From Myxococcales bacterium (GTDB lineage Bacteria; Myxococcota; Myxococcia; Myxococcales; Myxococcaceae), in the NCBI GenBank assembly GCA_003153055.1, contig PMBV01000036.1, positions 1 through 21,614 on the forward strand: a stretch of DNA of 21,614 nt, read 5' to 3'. This document shows positions 19,834 to 21,614 of this stretch, in pieces (position 1 is the stretch's first letter; each line of letters begins with the position of its first letter). Below the pieces are notes generated by a model, which saw only the letters and a program-made list of their open reading frames with translations, made no database searches and was not told where the DNA came from. Made by a program: the position numbers and the translations under genes.

Positions 19834-21000
19834 ATGAGGCTCCTCTCCCTCGTTCTCGCCTCCCTCGCCGCGACCGTCGACCAGGGCGAGCTCGACGAGT
19901 CGCCCCAAGAGATTCCGCACCGGGAGCAAGCGCCGCCGCTGGCGACCGCCAAGCCGCTCCCCAAAGAGAAGGACGTGCTCTCTCACGCGGTCCTCGGGCC
20001 CGACGGCCACCTGACGCTTGGAGGTGACCGGCTCACCATCGATCCGGTGCTCCAGCGGCAGCTCACCGAGATTCTCGTCAGCTACCAGACGCCATGGGCC
20101 GCCGTCGTCGTCCTCGAGCCCGCCACTGGCCGGGTGCTCGCCATGGCCGAGCACTCCGAGGCCGCCCCCGAGCTCAACGGGCTGTGCACCCGAGCGCTCT
20201 TTCCCGCCGCGAGCCTGTTCAAGATCGTCACCGCGTCGGCCCTGCTCGACGCTGGCGTCAGCCCTCTTGAGACGTCCTGCTTCCACGGGGGGAAGAGGAG
20301 GGTCTCCGATGAGCTGCTGGAGGACTCCCTGGCCGATTCCCGTTGCCTCACGCTCGAAGAGGCCCTGGGTCGCTCGGTGAACGTCGTCTTCGCCAAGCTG
20401 ACCGCCCGCTACCTCGACCCCGATCGGTTGGCGCGCTTCGCCAAGGCCTACAAGTTCAACTCGGCCTTCCCTTTTTCGGTGCCCACTGACTCCTCGCCGG
20501 CCGCGATTCCTTCCGAGACGAGCGAACTGGCCTCCACCGGTGCGGGCTTCGGTGACGTCTACCTCTCACCGCTCCACGCCGCGGCCATGGTCTCGGTGGC
20601 CGCCAACCGTGGAGTGTGGCGCTGGCCCGTGCTGTTCGAGAAGGACGTCGGCGGGCGCCTGGTCGACCCGGTGCTCGAGCCCGCACAGGCCGACGCCTTG
20701 GTCGAGATGCTCGCGTTGACCGTCACCGAAGGCACCGCCCACCACTTCTTCTCTCAGCCTCGTTACCACTTTGATGCTGTGGGAAAGACTGGGTCACTGG
20801 CCGACAAGAGGCCGGTCTTTCGTGACTACTCGTGGTTCATCGGCTTCGCCCCCCGCGGTGACCCCCGGGTCGCCGTCGCCGCGGTGGTCGTCAACGACCC
20901 GGCGTGGAAAATTCGCGCTGGCTGGCTCGGTGCCGAGGCGCTCCGGCTGGCGATGCCTCGTTCTTCTGATGCGGGTGTCAAAGCATCTGTAAATCATTGA
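19834..21000 (+). CDS. penicillin-binding transpeptidase-domain protein
   Basis: The 388-residue product has a short N-terminal signal-like stretch (MRLLSLVLASLAATV) and a linker, then a penicillin-binding transpeptidase domain. The three active-site motifs are intact: SxxK as S127LFK, SxN as S181VN, and KTG at 318-320 in VGKTGSL. It lacks the PBP dimerisation domain of full class B enzymes and any glycosyltransferase domain, so it is a compact peptidoglycan D,D-transpeptidase or related acyl-serine enzyme facing the periplasm. Segments EPATGRVLAMAEH and SPLHAAAMVSVAANRG fit the family. The upstream extension of the frame to 19723 runs over the start of the permease gene and is not used. The ribosome-binding site before the ATG is weak. 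Confidence 0.92.
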   Translation: MRLLSLVLASLAATVDQGELDESPQEIPHREQAPPLATAKPLPKEKDVLSHAVLGPDGHLTLGGDRLTIDPVLQRQLTEILVSYQTPWAAVVVLEPATGRVLAMAEHSEAAPELNGLCTRALFPAASLFKIVTASALLDAGVSPLETSCFHGGKRRVSDELLEDSLADSRCLTLEEALGRSVNVVFAKLTARYLDPDRLARFAKAYKFNSAFPFSVPTDSSPAAIPSETSELASTGAGFGDVYLSPLHAAAMVSVAANRGVWRWPVLFEKDVGGRLVDPVLEPAQADALVEMLALTVTEGTAHHFFSQPRYHFDAVGKTGSLADKRPVFRDYSWFIGFAPRGDPRVAVAAVVVNDPAWKIRAGWLGAEALRLAMPRSSDAGVKASVNH

Positions 21001-21198
21001 AAATCTGGGTATCAGCCAGGTTTCTACGAGGTCGGGCTGCCAGCAGCCGTTGCGCGACAAGGGAAAAATGCGAGCGGATACCCCCGCATCCGACGCGCAC
21101 GGAGTCCTTGCCGCAGTGCTTCCAACGCAGTATTTGCGTACCCGGGTGCTCCGTTCCCCAGGGTTCGATTGCACACGATTTTTGCAGATTTGCGCCGC
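21001..21198. other. spacer between the transpeptidase and ppdK genes
   Basis: No gene is supported. A GGCTG-CCAG-CAGCC hairpin (around 21034-21048) and a CGGAT/ATCCG pair (around 21076-21092) follow the transpeptidase stop, neither with a T-run. The ribosome-binding site before the ppdK ATG is not obvious. Confidence 0.35.
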
Positions 21199-21614
21199 AT
21201 GGCGATGATCAACTCCAAGCGAGTGAAGACAGAATCAACTTCCAGCCGGCTTGGCGTAGCCAAGTCCAAGGGTGGCAAGGCGACTTCGAAGTGGGTGTAC
21301 AAATTTACAGAGCTCGCCGCCGTCGAGAAAAAGGCGAAGCGCTGGGACGACGTCAAGGCCCTGCTGGGTGGCAAAGGCGCAAACCTGGCCGAGATGACGC
21401 GTATCGGCCTTCCCGTTCCTCCCGGCTTCACGGTGACGACCGAGGCGTGCCGAGAGTTCCTCCGAGTGGGCGGCTTCCCCAAGGGCGCCTGGGAAGAGGA
21501 GCTCAAGGCCCTGGCTGTGCTCGAGGCCACCACCGGTAAGAAGTTCGGCGACCCGAAGAACCCGCTGCTGGTGTCGTGCCGGTCAGGGGCGAAGTTCTCG
21601 ATGCCCGGCATGAT
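21199..21614 (+). CDS. ppdK: pyruvate,phosphate dikinase, N-terminal part (runs off the window)
   Basis: The first 138 residues of a much larger enzyme are present. PpdK interconverts pyruvate, ATP and Pi with phosphoenolpyruvate, AMP and PPi, in the cytosol. The nucleotide-binding start of the family is clear: [14 protein letters not shown] (53-66), [39 protein letters not shown] and [12 protein letters not shown], which comes just before the window ends. The common start is close to KWVYKFTE (from residue 31); the preceding 30 residues ([13 protein letters not shown], then [10 protein letters not shown]) are a basic extension. A second ATG at 21205 is equally possible. No stop is seen, so the end coordinate is the window edge. 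Confidence 0.93.
   Translation, partial: MAMINSKRVKTESTSSRLGVAKSKGGKATSKWVYKFTELAAVEKKAKRWDDVKALLGGKGANLAEMTRIGLPVPPGFTVTTEACREFLRVGGFPKGAWEEELKALAVLEATTGKKFGDPKNPLLVSCRSGAKFSMPGM

Noticed and set aside
18320..19837. Plus-strand 505-residue open frame opposite the ABC transporter genes
   Set aside because: Its translation is a low-complexity Arg/His/Glu/Gln mix with no family motif, and the minus strand carries two complete, motif-bearing ABC genes.
1..21614. CRISPR array, insertion sequence or prophage
   Set aside because: No regularly spaced repeats, transposase motifs or phage structural genes were seen on either strand.

Overview
The window is high-GC DNA whose gene content points to a myxobacterium (Myxococcota). 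It has a Ser/Thr kinase fused to a STAND NTPase, a bacterial enhancer-binding protein with a GAF domain, a PilZ protein of the type multiplied in Myxococcus, Cys/Gly-rich lipoproteins with 'DAG/DGG' linkers, and dense gene packing on both strands. No insertion sequence, integrase, prophage or CRISPR array is visible.

Left end (1-3077): a 5' stretch with a short coding-like remnant, then the co-directional glycolysis/secretion block pgk - tpiA - secG - tRNA-Leu(GAG), closed by a textbook intrinsic terminator. The secG/tRNA-Leu(GAG) adjacency is also found in E. coli (secG-leuU). The pgk-tpiA gap folds into three nested perfect stems, and the secG stop codon lies inside a perfect 10-bp hairpin.

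Accessory region 1 (3078-8432): on the minus strand is a CPA2-type cation:proton antiporter broken by one apparent extra base in a four-base run. Next come about 0.5 kb without a confident gene, then a plus-strand lipoprotein alpha/beta hydrolase behind a promoter carrying two 22-bp-spaced operator-like sites. A convergent Cys-rich/Gly-rich lipoprotein and a small conserved-looking protein of unknown function follow.

Signalling region (8564-14353): a 1112-residue kinase-nSTAND1-TM-FGE-like fusion on the plus strand meets, tail to tail with a 9-bp overlap, a three-gene minus-strand unit. That unit consists of a GAF/AAA+/Fis sigma-54 activator, a 171-residue protein with an HG...GC dyad resembling DUF4347/caspase-like domains (start and stop codons overlap as TGATG), and a 145-residue protein I do not recognise. 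This is the most interesting part of the window; a shared pathway is inference only. Its 5' flank (14354-14826) is a structured non-coding stretch with palindromes, a G-quadruplex motif on the plus strand, and hairpins.

Right end (14827-21614): a membrane-anchored protein with three tandem DsbA-like domains; a PilZ protein; an ABC-2-type exporter pair (permease then ATPase, stop abutting start); a divergent penicillin-binding transpeptidase; and the first 138 codons of pyruvate,phosphate dikinase, running off the window. All family calls come from motifs read in the sequence; no database search was run.
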